A stretch of DNA of 64,000 nt from Rosettibacter sp037481715 (GTDB lineage Bacteria; Bacteroidota; Ignavibacteria; Ignavibacteriales; Melioribacteraceae): contig JBBFLD010000004.1 in assembly GCA_037481715.1 (NCBI GenBank), positions 1 to 64,000 on the forward strand. Direction: 5' to 3'. Positions within the stretch are counted from its first letter, which is position 1. Every line of letters begins with the position of its first letter. Both the position numbers and the translations under genes were made by a program. This document shows, one piece after another, positions 7,632-16,089 of the stretch. The notes under the pieces were generated by a model that did no database searches, was not told the DNA's origin, and saw only the letters and a program-made list of their open reading frames with translations.

Positions 7632-8516
7632 TCAGCCTTCTTTAAGGGCATTCGCTCCGGATACAATTTCAATTATTTCTTTTGTTATCGTAGCCTGACG
7701 AACTTTATTGTATGTCAACTGTAATGAACGAATTAGTTCTTTTGCGTTTTCTGTTGCCATATCCATTGCTGTCATCCTTGCAGCAAGTTCTGCAGCATAA
7801 GATTCCAGCAAGGTTCTCCACATCTGTGCATTTAAGTGTTTAGGCAGCAAAAAATTTATAATACCAACTTTATTCGGTTCATAAATAAAATCTACAGGTT
7901 GCAGCTGATTAAAATTATTTTCTGAAAACGGCTGAACCGGTAATAATTGTTCAATTACAGTTTTTTGTTGAATAACAGATTTAAATTCATTGTAAATCAA
8001 CAAAACTTTGTCAATCTCACCTTCTAAAAACTTTTGTGATAATTCTTTTACTATACCCGAAGCGAATTCAAATTTTAAGTGGGAAAAAATTCCTGGGTAG
8101 GAATTTGCTATTTGATAATTTCTTTTAGAAAAATAATCAAAGCCTTTTTTACCTGCACAATACAGCCAAACTTTCCCATTTTCATATAATTGTTTGTAAT
8201 CGTTATGAATCAATTCTTCTGTTTTACGAATTACATTTACATTAAAACTTCCACATAAACCTCTATCTGAAGTTACAACTACAATTGCGAGATTATTTGT
8301 TTTTCTGTTCTGTAAAAATGGGTTATTTATATTTTTTTCGATACTCAGCAGGTGCGATAAGACTTCAGAAATTTTTCGTGAATATGGGCGCGCATTAATT
8401 ATGTTATCCTGTGCTCTACGCAGCCTTGCAGCAGCAACCATTTTCATAGCTTTGGTTATCTGCTGAGTATTTTTTATTCCAATAATTCTTCTTTTTATGT
8501 CTCTTAAAGTTGCCAT
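7632..8516 (-). CDS. atpG: ATP synthase F1 gamma subunit
   Basis: Central rotor shaft of F1. The N-terminal coiled-coil helix starts MATLRDIKRRIIGIKNTQQITKAMKMVAAARLRRAQ, the family hallmark, and the C-terminal helix ends AMDMATENAKELIRSLQLTYNKVRQATITKEIIEIVSGANAL. 294 aa is normal. It lies 12 bp after atpA and is the last ATP-synthase gene here; atpD and atpC, which follow atpG in the E. coli order, are replaced by ffh. Confidence 0.97.
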   Translation of the reverse strand: MATLRDIKRRIIGIKNTQQITKAMKMVAAARLRRAQDNIINARPYSRKISEVLSHLLSIEKNINNPFLQNRKTNNLAIVVVTSDRGLCGSFNVNVIRKTEELIHNDYKQLYENGKVWLYCAGKKGFDYFSKRNYQIANSYPGIFSHLKFEFASGIVKELSQKFLEGEIDKVLLIYNEFKSVIQQKTVIEQLLPVQPFSENNFNQLQPVDFIYEPNKVGIINFLLPKHLNAQMWRTLLESYAAELAARMTAMDMATENAKELIRSLQLTYNKVRQATITKEIIEIVSGANALKEG

Positions 8517-8528
8517 TAGAAAATATTA

Positions 8529-10076
8529 TCAGCTTTTCTTAAATTTTTCAAGAAATTCACTTGCAGCTTTTTTCAATAGTTGAACTGTATCATCTCTTAA
8601 TTCTTTTGTTGACCTGATATTTTCATAAATCTCAGGATATTTAACTTCTACATATTCATGAAATTCTTTTTCAAATCTTTTAACATCTCTTACTTCTATA
8701 GTTTCAAGATAATCATTCGTTCCGATAAATACACTGACAATTTGTTTTTCAACAGGTATTGGAGAATATTGGTCTTGCTTTAGAAGTTCTACAAGTCGAG
8801 CACCTTTTGCAAGTGTTCTCTGAGTTGCTTTGTCAAGGTCGGAACCAAATTTTGCAAATGCTTCAAGTTCGCGATATTGTGCTAAATCAAGTTTTAATGA
8901 GCCAGCAACTTTTTTCATTGCTTTAATTTGAGCATTACCGCCAACACGAGAAACTGAAATACCAACATTTATAGCAGGACGAACACCAGCATTAAATAAA
9001 TTAGGCTCAAGATAAATTTGACCATCTGTAATTGAAATTACGTTAGTAGGAATATATGCAGAAACATCACCTTGTTGTGTCTCAATTATTGGAAGAGCTG
9101 TTAAACTTCCGCCGCCTTCTTCATCACTTAATTTGGATGCACGTTCCAGTAATCTCGAATGAAGATAGAAAACATCACCAGGATAAGCTTCTCTTCCAGG
9201 AGGTCTTCTCAACAACAGTGAAAGTTCACGATATGCAGCTGCTTGTTTTGAAAGGTCATCGTAAACTACAAGTGCATGCATTCCTTTATCCCTGAAATAT
9301 TCTCCAAGAGTTGCACCTGCATAAGGAGCAATATATTGGAGAGGTGCTGGAGAAGATGCTGGTGCTGAAATTACAGTTGTATATTCCATAGCGCCATATT
9401 CTTCGAGCTTAGCAACAACCTGAGCTACTGTAGAATTCTTTTGTCCAACAGCAACATAAATACAATAAACAGGTTTTATTCCATACTTTTTAGCTTCTTC
9501 GGTATGAGTATATTTTTGATTAATGATTGTATCAATTGCGATTGCGGTTTTACCAGTTTGCCTATCACCAATAATTAATTCTCTTTGACCGCGACCAATT
9601 GGAATCATTGCATCAATAGCAGTAATTCCTGTCTGCAATGGTTCCTTAACAGGCTGTCTTTGAATTACACCAAGTGCTTTTCTTTCGATTGGAGAATATT
9701 TTTCGAATTGAATATTTCCTTTGCCATCGAGTGGTTCGCCAAGTGGATTAACAACTCTGCCAAGCAGGCCTTCACCAACTGGAAATGAAGCAACGCGTTT
9801 TGTTCTTTTAACAATATCCCCTTCTTTAATTAAAGTACTTTCTCCAAAAAGAACACAACCGACATTATCTTCTTCGAGATTGAGAACCATTCCCATAACG
9901 CCATTTGGAAATTCTACAAGTTCACTTGCCATTACTTTTGTTAATCCATAAACGCGTGCTATTCCATCTCCAACCTGAAGAACAGTTCCAACATCATAAA
10001 TATCAACTTCATTATCGAAGCCGGCAAGTTGTTTTCTTAATATTGCAGAAACTTCGTCGGGTCTTATTTCTACCAT
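8529..10076 (-). CDS. atpA: ATP synthase F1 alpha subunit
   Basis: Non-catalytic nucleotide-binding subunit of the F1 hexamer. The P-loop GDRQTGKTAI is near residue 170, the ATP-synthase signature PAINVGISVSRVGG near 365-380, and the DELSEED-like region falls in the C-terminal helical bundle. An N-terminal IRPDEVSAILRKQLAGF helix binds the delta subunit. 515 aa is normal. Downstream of atpH with a 12-bp gap; a membrane-peripheral cytoplasmic protein. Confidence 0.98.
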   Translation of the reverse strand: MVEIRPDEVSAILRKQLAGFDNEVDIYDVGTVLQVGDGIARVYGLTKVMASELVEFPNGVMGMVLNLEEDNVGCVLFGESTLIKEGDIVKRTKRVASFPVGEGLLGRVVNPLGEPLDGKGNIQFEKYSPIERKALGVIQRQPVKEPLQTGITAIDAMIPIGRGQRELIIGDRQTGKTAIAIDTIINQKYTHTEEAKKYGIKPVYCIYVAVGQKNSTVAQVVAKLEEYGAMEYTTVISAPASSPAPLQYIAPYAGATLGEYFRDKGMHALVVYDDLSKQAAAYRELSLLLRRPPGREAYPGDVFYLHSRLLERASKLSDEEGGGSLTALPIIETQQGDVSAYIPTNVISITDGQIYLEPNLFNAGVRPAINVGISVSRVGGNAQIKAMKKVAGSLKLDLAQYRELEAFAKFGSDLDKATQRTLAKGARLVELLKQDQYSPIPVEKQIVSVFIGTNDYLETIEVRDVKRFEKEFHEYVEVKYPEIYENIRSTKELRDDTVQLLKKAASEFLEKFKKS

Positions 10077-10088
10077 TTTATTTTCATC

Positions 10089-10646
10089 CTAATTGTTCGA
10101 AATACTTATATCTTCTGAAAACTTTTTTCTTAATCTTTCTAATTGATGAGTAAGAGAAGCATCAATTACAGTATCTTTAAATCTGATTACATAACCGCCA
10201 AGAATATTTGGATTGACCACATAAGTACTTTTAATTTTTTTTCTCTCTTTGCTTTCAAGTACTTTTTCAATTTCTTTCTTCAAATTATCATCAATTTCAA
10301 CAGCAGTAATTACTTGAACACGCAGAATACCTTCTTTATTATCTCTTAGATTCAAAAATTCCTGCATAATATCCAACAATATATCTTCTCTATTCTTTTC
10401 AATAACAAAGTCTATAAACCTTATCATCTCATCACTAAGCTTTCCTTCAAAAATTTTTGTCAGCAGTTCTTTTTTCTTATCAGATTTGATTACAGGATTT
10501 TTGAGCAATGTACGAAGTTCTTTTGAATTGCTGATTGTAGAAAAGAGCAGTTCTGCATCTTCAGCAATTTTAGCCAAAATATTTTTTTCTTCAGCAAGCT
10601 TAAAAAGTGAATTAGCATAACGATATGATATTCTGTAAACACTCAT
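10089..10646 (-). CDS. atpH: ATP synthase F1 delta subunit (OSCP)
   Basis: Links the b-subunit stator to the top of F1. The sequence begins ISYRYANSLFKLAEEKN and has the helical N-terminal OSCP domain (to about 105) and the C-terminal GGYVIRFKDTVIDASLTHQLERLRKKF signature near 148-175. 185 aa is normal. It is separated from atpF by 2 bp and from atpA by 12 bp, in the conserved F-H-A order. Confidence 0.95.
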   Translation of the reverse strand: MSVYRISYRYANSLFKLAEEKNILAKIAEDAELLFSTISNSKELRTLLKNPVIKSDKKKELLTKIFEGKLSDEMIRFIDFVIEKNREDILLDIMQEFLNLRDNKEGILRVQVITAVEIDDNLKKEIEKVLESKERKKIKSTYVVNPNILGGYVIRFKDTVIDASLTHQLERLRKKFSEDISISNN

Positions 10647-10648
10647 AA

Positions 10649-11191
10649 TCAGTTCTTTGATAGATCTTCAAGATACTTAGCAATAATTTTAGTTTGTTTC
10701 TCTTTATCAAGATTTTCTCTGAGAATTTTTTCAGCAGCATTAATTGCGATATCTGCAATTTGTTCTTTTAATTTATTAAAGGCTTCTGCATTTTTTCTTT
10801 CAATTTCTTTTGATGCATCTTCAATCATTCTTTTTGCATGAGATTTACTTTCTTCGAGTATCTGCAATTTTAATTTCTCGGCATATTCTCTGCTTTGGTC
10901 GATAATCTTTTGTGCTTCTGCTTCAGCCTTTTGCAGATTGGCTTTATTTTCTGCAATTAATTTTTCTGCTTCTTTTCTTGCATTCTCAGCTTTTTCAAGT
11001 GATTCTTTAATTAGATTTTCTCTTTCATCAAGGGATTTTAAAATGGGCTTCCATGCAAGTTTTGATAAAATTATAAGCAAGAAAATTACAGTAACAACTG
11101 TCCACAAAATCAAGCCTGGATTAACATCAAGCGGACTTCCCGAATGCTCACCACTGCTTAAAGCAATAATTAATAAGTTGCTTATAACCAT
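10649..11191 (-). CDS. atpF: ATP synthase F0 b subunit
   Basis: Peripheral stalk subunit: one membrane helix near residues 26-46 (GLILWTVVTVIFLLIILSKL) followed by a long charged coiled coil rich in Ala, Glu and Lys with KPILKSLDEREN, the usual b-subunit start of the helix. 180 aa is normal. A short hydrophobic leader (MVISNLLIIALSS) precedes the helix, as in other Bacteroidota-group b subunits. Between atpE and atpH. Confidence 0.95.
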   Translation of the reverse strand: MVISNLLIIALSSGEHSGSPLDVNPGLILWTVVTVIFLLIILSKLAWKPILKSLDERENLIKESLEKAENARKEAEKLIAENKANLQKAEAEAQKIIDQSREYAEKLKLQILEESKSHAKRMIEDASKEIERKNAEAFNKLKEQIADIAINAAEKILRENLDKEKQTKIIAKYLEDLSKN

Positions 11192-11224
11192 AAAACTACT
11201 CCCTTAATTTGAAAGAGAAAAAAA

Positions 11225-11443
11225 TTATTTTAATGCTAAAAGAATACAGATAACCAATGCAAAAAGAGAAATACCTTCGATTAATGCTGCTGCAATAATC
11301 ATAGAAGTTCTAATTTCTCCGGCAGCTTCAGGTTGACGGCCGCTTGCGTCCATAGCCGAACTTGCTAATTTGCCAATACCAAAAGCACCGCCAATTACTG
11401 TTAAAGCTGCGCCAAATCCAGCTGCTAAATAAGCGAATTCCAT
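11225..11443 (-). CDS. atpE: ATP synthase F0 c subunit
   Basis: Two-helix hairpin forming the c ring. Helix 1 is glycine-rich (AAGFGAALTVIGGAFGIGKLA), the polar loop reads ASGRQPEAAGEI, and the ion-carrying glutamate lies in AAALIEGISLFALVI near residue 56. The residue after that Glu is Gly, not Ser or Thr, which fits a proton rather than sodium ring (inference). Preceded by a strong AAGGAGGAA ribosome-binding site. 72 aa. Confidence 0.97.
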   Translation of the reverse strand: MEFAYLAAGFGAALTVIGGAFGIGKLASSAMDASGRQPEAAGEIRTSMIIAAALIEGISLFALVICILLALK

Positions 11444-11464
11444 TGATTTCCTCCTTAATTTATA

Positions 11465-12307
11465 TTAATGTTCTTGATGATATGCCATCCCAATAAACAA
11501 AGATGACAGCATTGTAAAAATATATGCTTGAATAAGTGCTACAAGAATTTCCAATAAGTAAATAAATAAAGCAAATGAAATTGAAACAGGAACAACAAAA
11601 TATGTTCTAAGAATAAATATTAATCCAAGTAAAGCTAAAATTACTATGTGACCTGCAGTCATGTTTGCAAAAAGACGAATAGCTAAAGCAAATGGTTTTG
11701 TAAATAATCCAAGTATTTCAACAACAAACATTATTGGAACAAGCCAGAATGGAATTCCATGAGGAACCAATCCTTTGAAATATCCAAAAAATCCATTCTT
11801 CATTATTCCGCCAATTTGAATTACAAAAAATGAAATTGTAGCCAATGTGGCTGTAACAGCAATATTACTTGTTGATGTTGCAGCGTAAGGCACTAATCCT
11901 AAGAAATTACATGTCAGAATAAAGAAAAAGACAGTTAATAAATAAGGTAAAAATTTTTCGTAACCATGACCAATGGTTGGCTTAGCAATTTCGTCTCTCA
12001 CAAAAACAATAAGAACTTCTACAAAATTTGTTATTCCTTTTGGGACCAATGATTTTTTATACGAATTTGATACCTTAATAAATGTAACAATCAAAATAAT
12101 TGCAGCAATCCACATGAAAACAACATGTTTAGTAATGGACAAATCCAATCCAAAAAGATGAATTTCAGGGAGATGAATTACACCAAATGGTGTCAAATCA
12201 AGTTCTTTGGAATCAAGTATATGATGCATTATCCAGCCTGTATCCTGAGAGCCAGACTTTGCAGCATTTAATGAATCCTGTGCTACATTATTAAACCACA
12301 TATTCAC
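11465..12307 (-). CDS. atpB: ATP synthase F0 a subunit
   Basis: Membrane stator subunit with the two proton half-channels. Five to six membrane helices; the essential arginine lies in FALAIRLFANMTAGHIV near residues 205-220, and the C-terminal helix has LLEILVALIQAYIFTMLSSLFIGMA. An N-terminal segment of about 60 residues precedes helix 1, typical of Bacteroidota-group a subunits. The frame can start with GTG at 12307, overlapping the AtpI-like stop by 4 bp, or ATG at 12301; neither has a clear Shine-Dalgarno. 280 or 278 aa. Confidence 0.95.
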   Translation of the reverse strand: MNMWFNNVAQDSLNAAKSGSQDTGWIMHHILDSKELDLTPFGVIHLPEIHLFGLDLSITKHVVFMWIAAIILIVTFIKVSNSYKKSLVPKGITNFVEVLIVFVRDEIAKPTIGHGYEKFLPYLLTVFFFILTCNFLGLVPYAATSTSNIAVTATLATISFFVIQIGGIMKNGFFGYFKGLVPHGIPFWLVPIMFVVEILGLFTKPFALAIRLFANMTAGHIVILALLGLIFILRTYFVVPVSISFALFIYLLEILVALIQAYIFTMLSSLFIGMAYHQEH

Positions 12308-12690
12308 TTTATAGAGTTTTTAGCAGTTTTTTCTAATCGTACTATATTTATTTCGAATATAAGTAACAAAATATACCATATTAAGAAAGCAAATATAAAC
12401 TCATATTTGTCAACTTTCAAGAATTTTAATGTAAGAAAAATTAAGGCAAGCATAAGTAAAATCCTTAAAACCATGCCTCCTAAATTAATCTCAATAAACT
12501 TTTTATTTTCTTTTTTAATTGATTTATTAAATAAAAACAAAAAAATAATATAATTAATAATCGAAATTATGCATGCAAAAATTAATGATTTAACCTGAGA
12601 TTTTGATAAGATTTCAAAATAGGATAAAAGAATTATTATCGCATTAACTAAAATTATAATCCCTGCAGAAAGTTTAATTTGTTTTATCAA
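12304..12690 (-). CDS. AtpI-like four-helix membrane protein
   Basis: A 128-aa protein with four predicted membrane helices (about 8-28, 33-54, 70-90 and 95-118), a basic cytoplasmic loop (NKSIKKENKKF) between helices 2 and 3, and no soluble domain. Position directly before atpB and 4-bp stop-start overlap with it fit the AtpI (subunit I) slot, whose products help assemble the c ring. Sequence similarity to E. coli AtpI is not evident by eye, so the assignment rests on size, topology and place. Confidence 0.6.
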   Translation of the reverse strand: MIKQIKLSAGIIILVNAIIILLSYFEILSKSQVKSLIFACIISIINYIIFLFLFNKSIKKENKKFIEINLGGMVLRILLMLALIFLTLKFLKVDKYEFIFAFLIWYILLLIFEINIVRLEKTAKNSIK

Positions 12691-12931
12691 GTTTGTTCTT
12701 CTTGTTTAAGTTCAACACTGTTTTAATAAAATTATAAACTGCTGCAAAGCAGCCAATGAAAGAAAAAATTATCATTAAGATAGGACTTGTATTAAATACT
12801 TCATCGAGCCATCTTCCCAAAAAGAACATTAATATTATTGTAGCGGCAAGCTGGGTGCCTAATCCAAGATAAGGACTAATATTCCTGTATGTTTCAGAAA
12901 ATTTTCCTGGATATTTTCCTAATTCAGCCAT
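12674..12931 (-). CDS. AtpZ/AtpI-type F0F1 assembly protein
   Basis: Two membrane helices near residues 24-43 and 53-74 with the family pattern GLGTQLAATIILMFFLGRWLDEVF then SPILMIIFSFIGCFAAVYNFIKTV, matching the AtpZ/AtpI (putative Mg2+/Ca2+ or c-ring assembly) family. A more upstream ATG at 12961 exists, but the ATG at 12931 overlaps the bactofilin stop by 8 bp (ATGGCTGA) and yields the usual MAELGKYPGKF-like start; 85 aa. Overlaps the next gene by 17 bp. Inner membrane; co-expression with F0 is implied by overlap. Confidence 0.75.
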   Translation of the reverse strand: MAELGKYPGKFSETYRNISPYLGLGTQLAATIILMFFLGRWLDEVFNTSPILMIIFSFIGCFAAVYNFIKTVLNLNKKNKLDKTN

Positions 12932-13295
12932 TTTCTTTTTGAACCGAAGATTGAGCACCATTCATTGAACTGTGCCCTTCAAAAATAGCTCCTTCTTCTA
13001 TTATTAACGTTTTTGTTATTAAATCACCTTTAATCACCGACTTTGGTTCTAATTTCAATTTTTCTGAAGCTATTATTTTACCTTCAACTTTTCCATTAGT
13101 AGTTACATTGCGAGCTTTTATTTCTCCAAAAATTTCAGATGAATCACCTATAGTTAAATTCCCATTAATTGTGAGGTTGCCAATTACAATTCCATCAATT
13201 CTAACATTTCCTTCGCTGCTTAAATTTCCTTCTATTTTTACACCGCTGCTGATTATACTTACTTCTTCTTCATGAGAATCTTTTTTTGATGCCAT
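12924..13295 (-). CDS. Bactofilin
   Basis: Polymer-forming beta-helix cytoskeletal protein. The sequence shows the repeating hexad-like strands of the bactofilin core: SIISSGVKIEGNLSSEGNVRIDG, VIGNLTINGNLTIGDSS, KARNVTTNGKVEGKIIAS and KLKLEPKSVIKGDLITKTL, between residues about 13 and 105. N-terminal tail is charged, C-terminal tail short. 123 aa is typical. Located 8 bp after an M23 peptidase gene; bactofilin-M23 pairs are known to shape the cell wall in Helicobacter and others. Its stop overlaps the AtpZ-like start. Confidence 0.93.
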   Translation of the reverse strand: MASKKDSHEEEVSIISSGVKIEGNLSSEGNVRIDGIVIGNLTINGNLTIGDSSEIFGEIKARNVTTNGKVEGKIIASEKLKLEPKSVIKGDLITKTLIIEEGAIFEGHSSMNGAQSSVQKENG

Positions 13296-13303
13296 AGCTC
13301 CTC

Positions 13304-14143
13304 CTATTTTATTAATAATTTTTCTGGATTAACAGGTTTGCCCATATGCCATATTTCAAAATGAAGATGAGGACCAGTACTTTTTTTGCCGGAATTTCCA
13401 CTTAAAGCTATTAATTCTCCCTGTCTAACAAAGTCCTGCGGCTTTTTCAAAAGCGACGAACAATGTTTATACATTGTAACATAACCATAATCATGTTGAA
13501 TAATTATTGTATATCCATAATCAACAGTATAATCAGCAAAAATTACTAATCCTCCTGCAGAAGCATAAACTGGAGAACCAATTTTAAGTCCATAATCAAC
13601 ACCAAGATGACCAAGCTCTGGATTAAATTCTTTAGTTAAAATTCCAGTTGCAGGGGCAAGAAAAATTAGTGAGTCTGAATTTATTTTTTCATCGATTAAT
13701 TTTGTAAATAAATCTTTAATGGCAAGAAAAAGATTTCCGTCAAGATTAATTTTCTTTGTAATTTTTTTTCTTAATGTATCATAAATTGATTTTGATGTAT
13801 CTGAAGAATCTCTTTGAGCAAGTTTTAGTGTGTATTTTATTTTTTCATTAGTTGATGAAATATCTTCAAGCTCGTTTGTTAATATTCTTACTTTTTCTTG
13901 AAGTTCATTTATTTTTTTTCTTTGGGCTATTAATTCTTGATTATCAAGAACAAAAAGAAAATCTTTTAACGGCGTCACTGAAAGAATAAAAATTAATACA
14001 AGCCATGAAATCAAAGTATAAATTAAGATATAACCAATGCTTCTAAAAAAACTGAATTTATAAGTCTTTGTACTCGAATCAGGTATGTTTGGTGTAATAA
14101 CTACAAATATTTTCTTTATCGTATCTAAGTTAAAAAATTTCAT
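13304..14143 (-). CDS. Membrane-anchored M23 (LytM) endopeptidase
   Basis: Zinc peptidase expected to act on peptidoglycan cross-links. One membrane helix near residues 33-56 (IGYILIYTLISWLVLIFIL), a coiled coil near 70-105, then the M23 domain from about 165. The metal ligands are visible: HLGVDYG (H and D) near 195 and GPHLHFEIW near 260, with the intervening MYKHCSSL region. 279 aa. The tandem with bactofilin matches the CcmA/Csd-type cell-shape modules, so it is probably recruited to a bactofilin scaffold (inference). Confidence 0.9.
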   Translation of the reverse strand: MKFFNLDTIKKIFVVITPNIPDSSTKTYKFSFFRSIGYILIYTLISWLVLIFILSVTPLKDFLFVLDNQELIAQRKKINELQEKVRILTNELEDISSTNEKIKYTLKLAQRDSSDTSKSIYDTLRKKITKKINLDGNLFLAIKDLFTKLIDEKINSDSLIFLAPATGILTKEFNPELGHLGVDYGLKIGSPVYASAGGLVIFADYTVDYGYTIIIQHDYGYVTMYKHCSSLLKKPQDFVRQGELIALSGNSGKKSTGPHLHFEIWHMGKPVNPEKLLIK

Positions 14144-14177
14144 TTTTCATCCGTGATTGTGCATCAAATATATGAAT

Positions 14178-15224
14178 TTATACACTTTTTTTCTTTACAC
14201 TCAGGAGATTATTAACTTTTTCAATTACCATATCTGGAGTTAGCAAATAACCACAATCAAATGTATTAATTGGACATTTTTTATGTCCATGAATACCGCA
14301 TGGCTTACATTTTAATCCATCATACGAAATAAAATCACTTATTGAGCTATAAGGATAAAATCCAAATTCAGGGACAGTTGAACAATAAATTGTTAAAACA
14401 GGAATTTGTGCTGCCATTGCCATGTGTGTTGGAGCACTGTCGTTGCAAATCAGCAAAGAACATTTTTTCAATAATGTTATTGTTTCAATTATGCTGAGTT
14501 TGCCTGCAAGCGATAAAGTATTTTCTGCAAACTTATTATTTAATCTTTCACAAAGAATTTTATCTTCTTTCCCACCAATAAAAATTACATAATAATTTCG
14601 ATATATAAGATAATCAACAAGTAATTTGTAATATTCTTCTGGATAAATTTTTGTATTCCATACTGAACCCGGGGCAACTGCAATAATTTTTTTATCAATT
14701 GATTGAATCAGCTTTTCAATTTTGTTTTCAATTTCATCTGTAAACTTTATTGTTGGAAATATTCTCCAATTACTATTTGAGGTATCATACTTTATTAAAT
14801 TGAGATTTCTTTCAACTTCATGTTTGTTTTTCTCATAATGTATCTTGTATTTATAAATAAAACTAAATGATGCATTATCAAAACCATAAGTCTCTTTACA
14901 TTTTGAAAACCAAACTATGATTGACGACCTAAATGACCGATGCGGTGAAAATATTCTTGAATAATTTTCTGCTCTTATTTTTCTAATTATCATTAAGAAA
15001 TCACTAAAAGATTTTTGTTTATCTTTCTTATCATAAACAATTACATTATCAACTGCTGGAGAACTCAAAAAAATTTCTTTTGTTGAGGGTATACACAAAA
15101 CATCTATCAAACTACCAGAATATTTTTCTTTTAGTTTTTGAATCATTGGTAAAGTAAGAATTGCATCTCCAGGAAAGGCAGTCTGGATAACTAAAAATTT
15201 TTCTTTCTGATTTAGTATTTCCAT
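14178..15224 (-). CDS. Glycosyltransferase family 9 (heptosyltransferase-like)
   Basis: GT-B fold enzyme of the ADP-heptose:LPS heptosyltransferase family. Diagnostic segments: FLVIQTAFPGDAILTLPMIQKLK near 10-32, FSPHRSFRSS near 92, VAPGSVWNTKIYPEEYYKLL near 183-202 and LLICNDSAPTHMAMAAQIPVLTIYCSTVPEFGFYPY near 257-292. A cysteine-rich segment (CKPCGIHGHKKCP...DCG, near 307-326) follows, seen in many WaaF/WaaC homologues. 348 aa. Overlaps the acyltransferase gene by 13 bp, consistent with a shared lipid A/core role. The actual sugar is unknown. Confidence 0.88.
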   Translation of the reverse strand: MEILNQKEKFLVIQTAFPGDAILTLPMIQKLKEKYSGSLIDVLCIPSTKEIFLSSPAVDNVIVYDKKDKQKSFSDFLMIIRKIRAENYSRIFSPHRSFRSSIIVWFSKCKETYGFDNASFSFIYKYKIHYEKNKHEVERNLNLIKYDTSNSNWRIFPTIKFTDEIENKIEKLIQSIDKKIIAVAPGSVWNTKIYPEEYYKLLVDYLIYRNYYVIFIGGKEDKILCERLNNKFAENTLSLAGKLSIIETITLLKKCSLLICNDSAPTHMAMAAQIPVLTIYCSTVPEFGFYPYSSISDFISYDGLKCKPCGIHGHKKCPINTFDCGYLLTPDMVIEKVNNLLSVKKKSV

Positions 15225-16087
15225 AACTTATGCATCCAGAAGTATTGCTCAGGATTTTCTCTTACATATTTTTCAAGAAATGAAATATAACGCTGTGTCA
15301 ATTCAATAGATTTTTTTTCATTATCCTCTGGAAGTTCTTTAAAATTTAGTTCTTCAACATAGGCTTTGTACTTATAATCCGGCTGTCTTACAATTGCAAC
15401 AAGCAAAACATTACAGTTCGTTTTAAGTGCTATGGAAGCTGTTCCTGTAAAAAGAGCAGTTTGACGATTAAAAAACTGAAATCTGTTACCTTCATAAGGA
15501 CCTCTCTGATCGCCTGCAATCAAAACTACTTCTCCAGCTTTAAGTGCTTTAATAATTTCTTTTACTGAAATTCCAACTTCAATAACATTTGTATTGCCAA
15601 TGCTTCTTGTATTTCTTAACCATCGGGTTATGTATTCATTTCTTTGAGGTTTTACAAGCACATGATATTTTGCATCAATGTAAGAAACAATTGATGATAC
15701 TAAAATTTCCCAGTTGCCAAAATGACCTGTTAAAAGAATTAATCCTTTGCCGTTTGAAATTTTATTTCGAATTAAATCCAGATTATCAAACCAAACTTGA
15801 GATTTAATTTCACTTAACTTCAATGAAGGCAAAAGCATTAATTCACAAAATGTAATAGAAATATTCTGATAATTTTTCTTTGCAATGCTTTTAATTTCTT
15901 TTAGAGATTTTTCTGGAAAAGCACTTTTAAGATTGCTAAGAACAGTTTTTTTTCTAATTGGGATAAAATAGTAAAAGAACGTGCCAATAAGTCTTGCAAG
16001 CTTACGGGATTTATTCAGTCCTAATGCAAAAAGAATCTTATTAAAAAAACGAAAGAGAAAATATTCGATTTTATTTTTATCGAGCAT
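15212..16087 (-). CDS. LpxL/HtrB-type lipid A acyltransferase
   Basis: Adds a secondary acyl chain to lipid A or a related lipid at the inner membrane. The acyltransferase motif GHFGNWE (H-X4-E) is near residue 120, with an N-terminal membrane-associating segment (FLFRFFNKILFALG) and RQPDYKYKAYVEEL and QYFWMHKLWK downstream, as in the family. The upstream ATG at 16117 overlaps the previous gene; the ATG at 16087 gives MLDKNKIEYFLFRFFN, a normal start, 291 aa. Lies between a GWxTD gene and a GT9 gene. Confidence 0.88.
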   Translation of the reverse strand: MLDKNKIEYFLFRFFNKILFALGLNKSRKLARLIGTFFYYFIPIRKKTVLSNLKSAFPEKSLKEIKSIAKKNYQNISITFCELMLLPSLKLSEIKSQVWFDNLDLIRNKISNGKGLILLTGHFGNWEILVSSIVSYIDAKYHVLVKPQRNEYITRWLRNTRSIGNTNVIEVGISVKEIIKALKAGEVVLIAGDQRGPYEGNRFQFFNRQTALFTGTASIALKTNCNVLLVAIVRQPDYKYKAYVEELNFKELPEDNEKKSIELTQRYISFLEKYVRENPEQYFWMHKLWKY

Positions 16088-16089
16088 AA

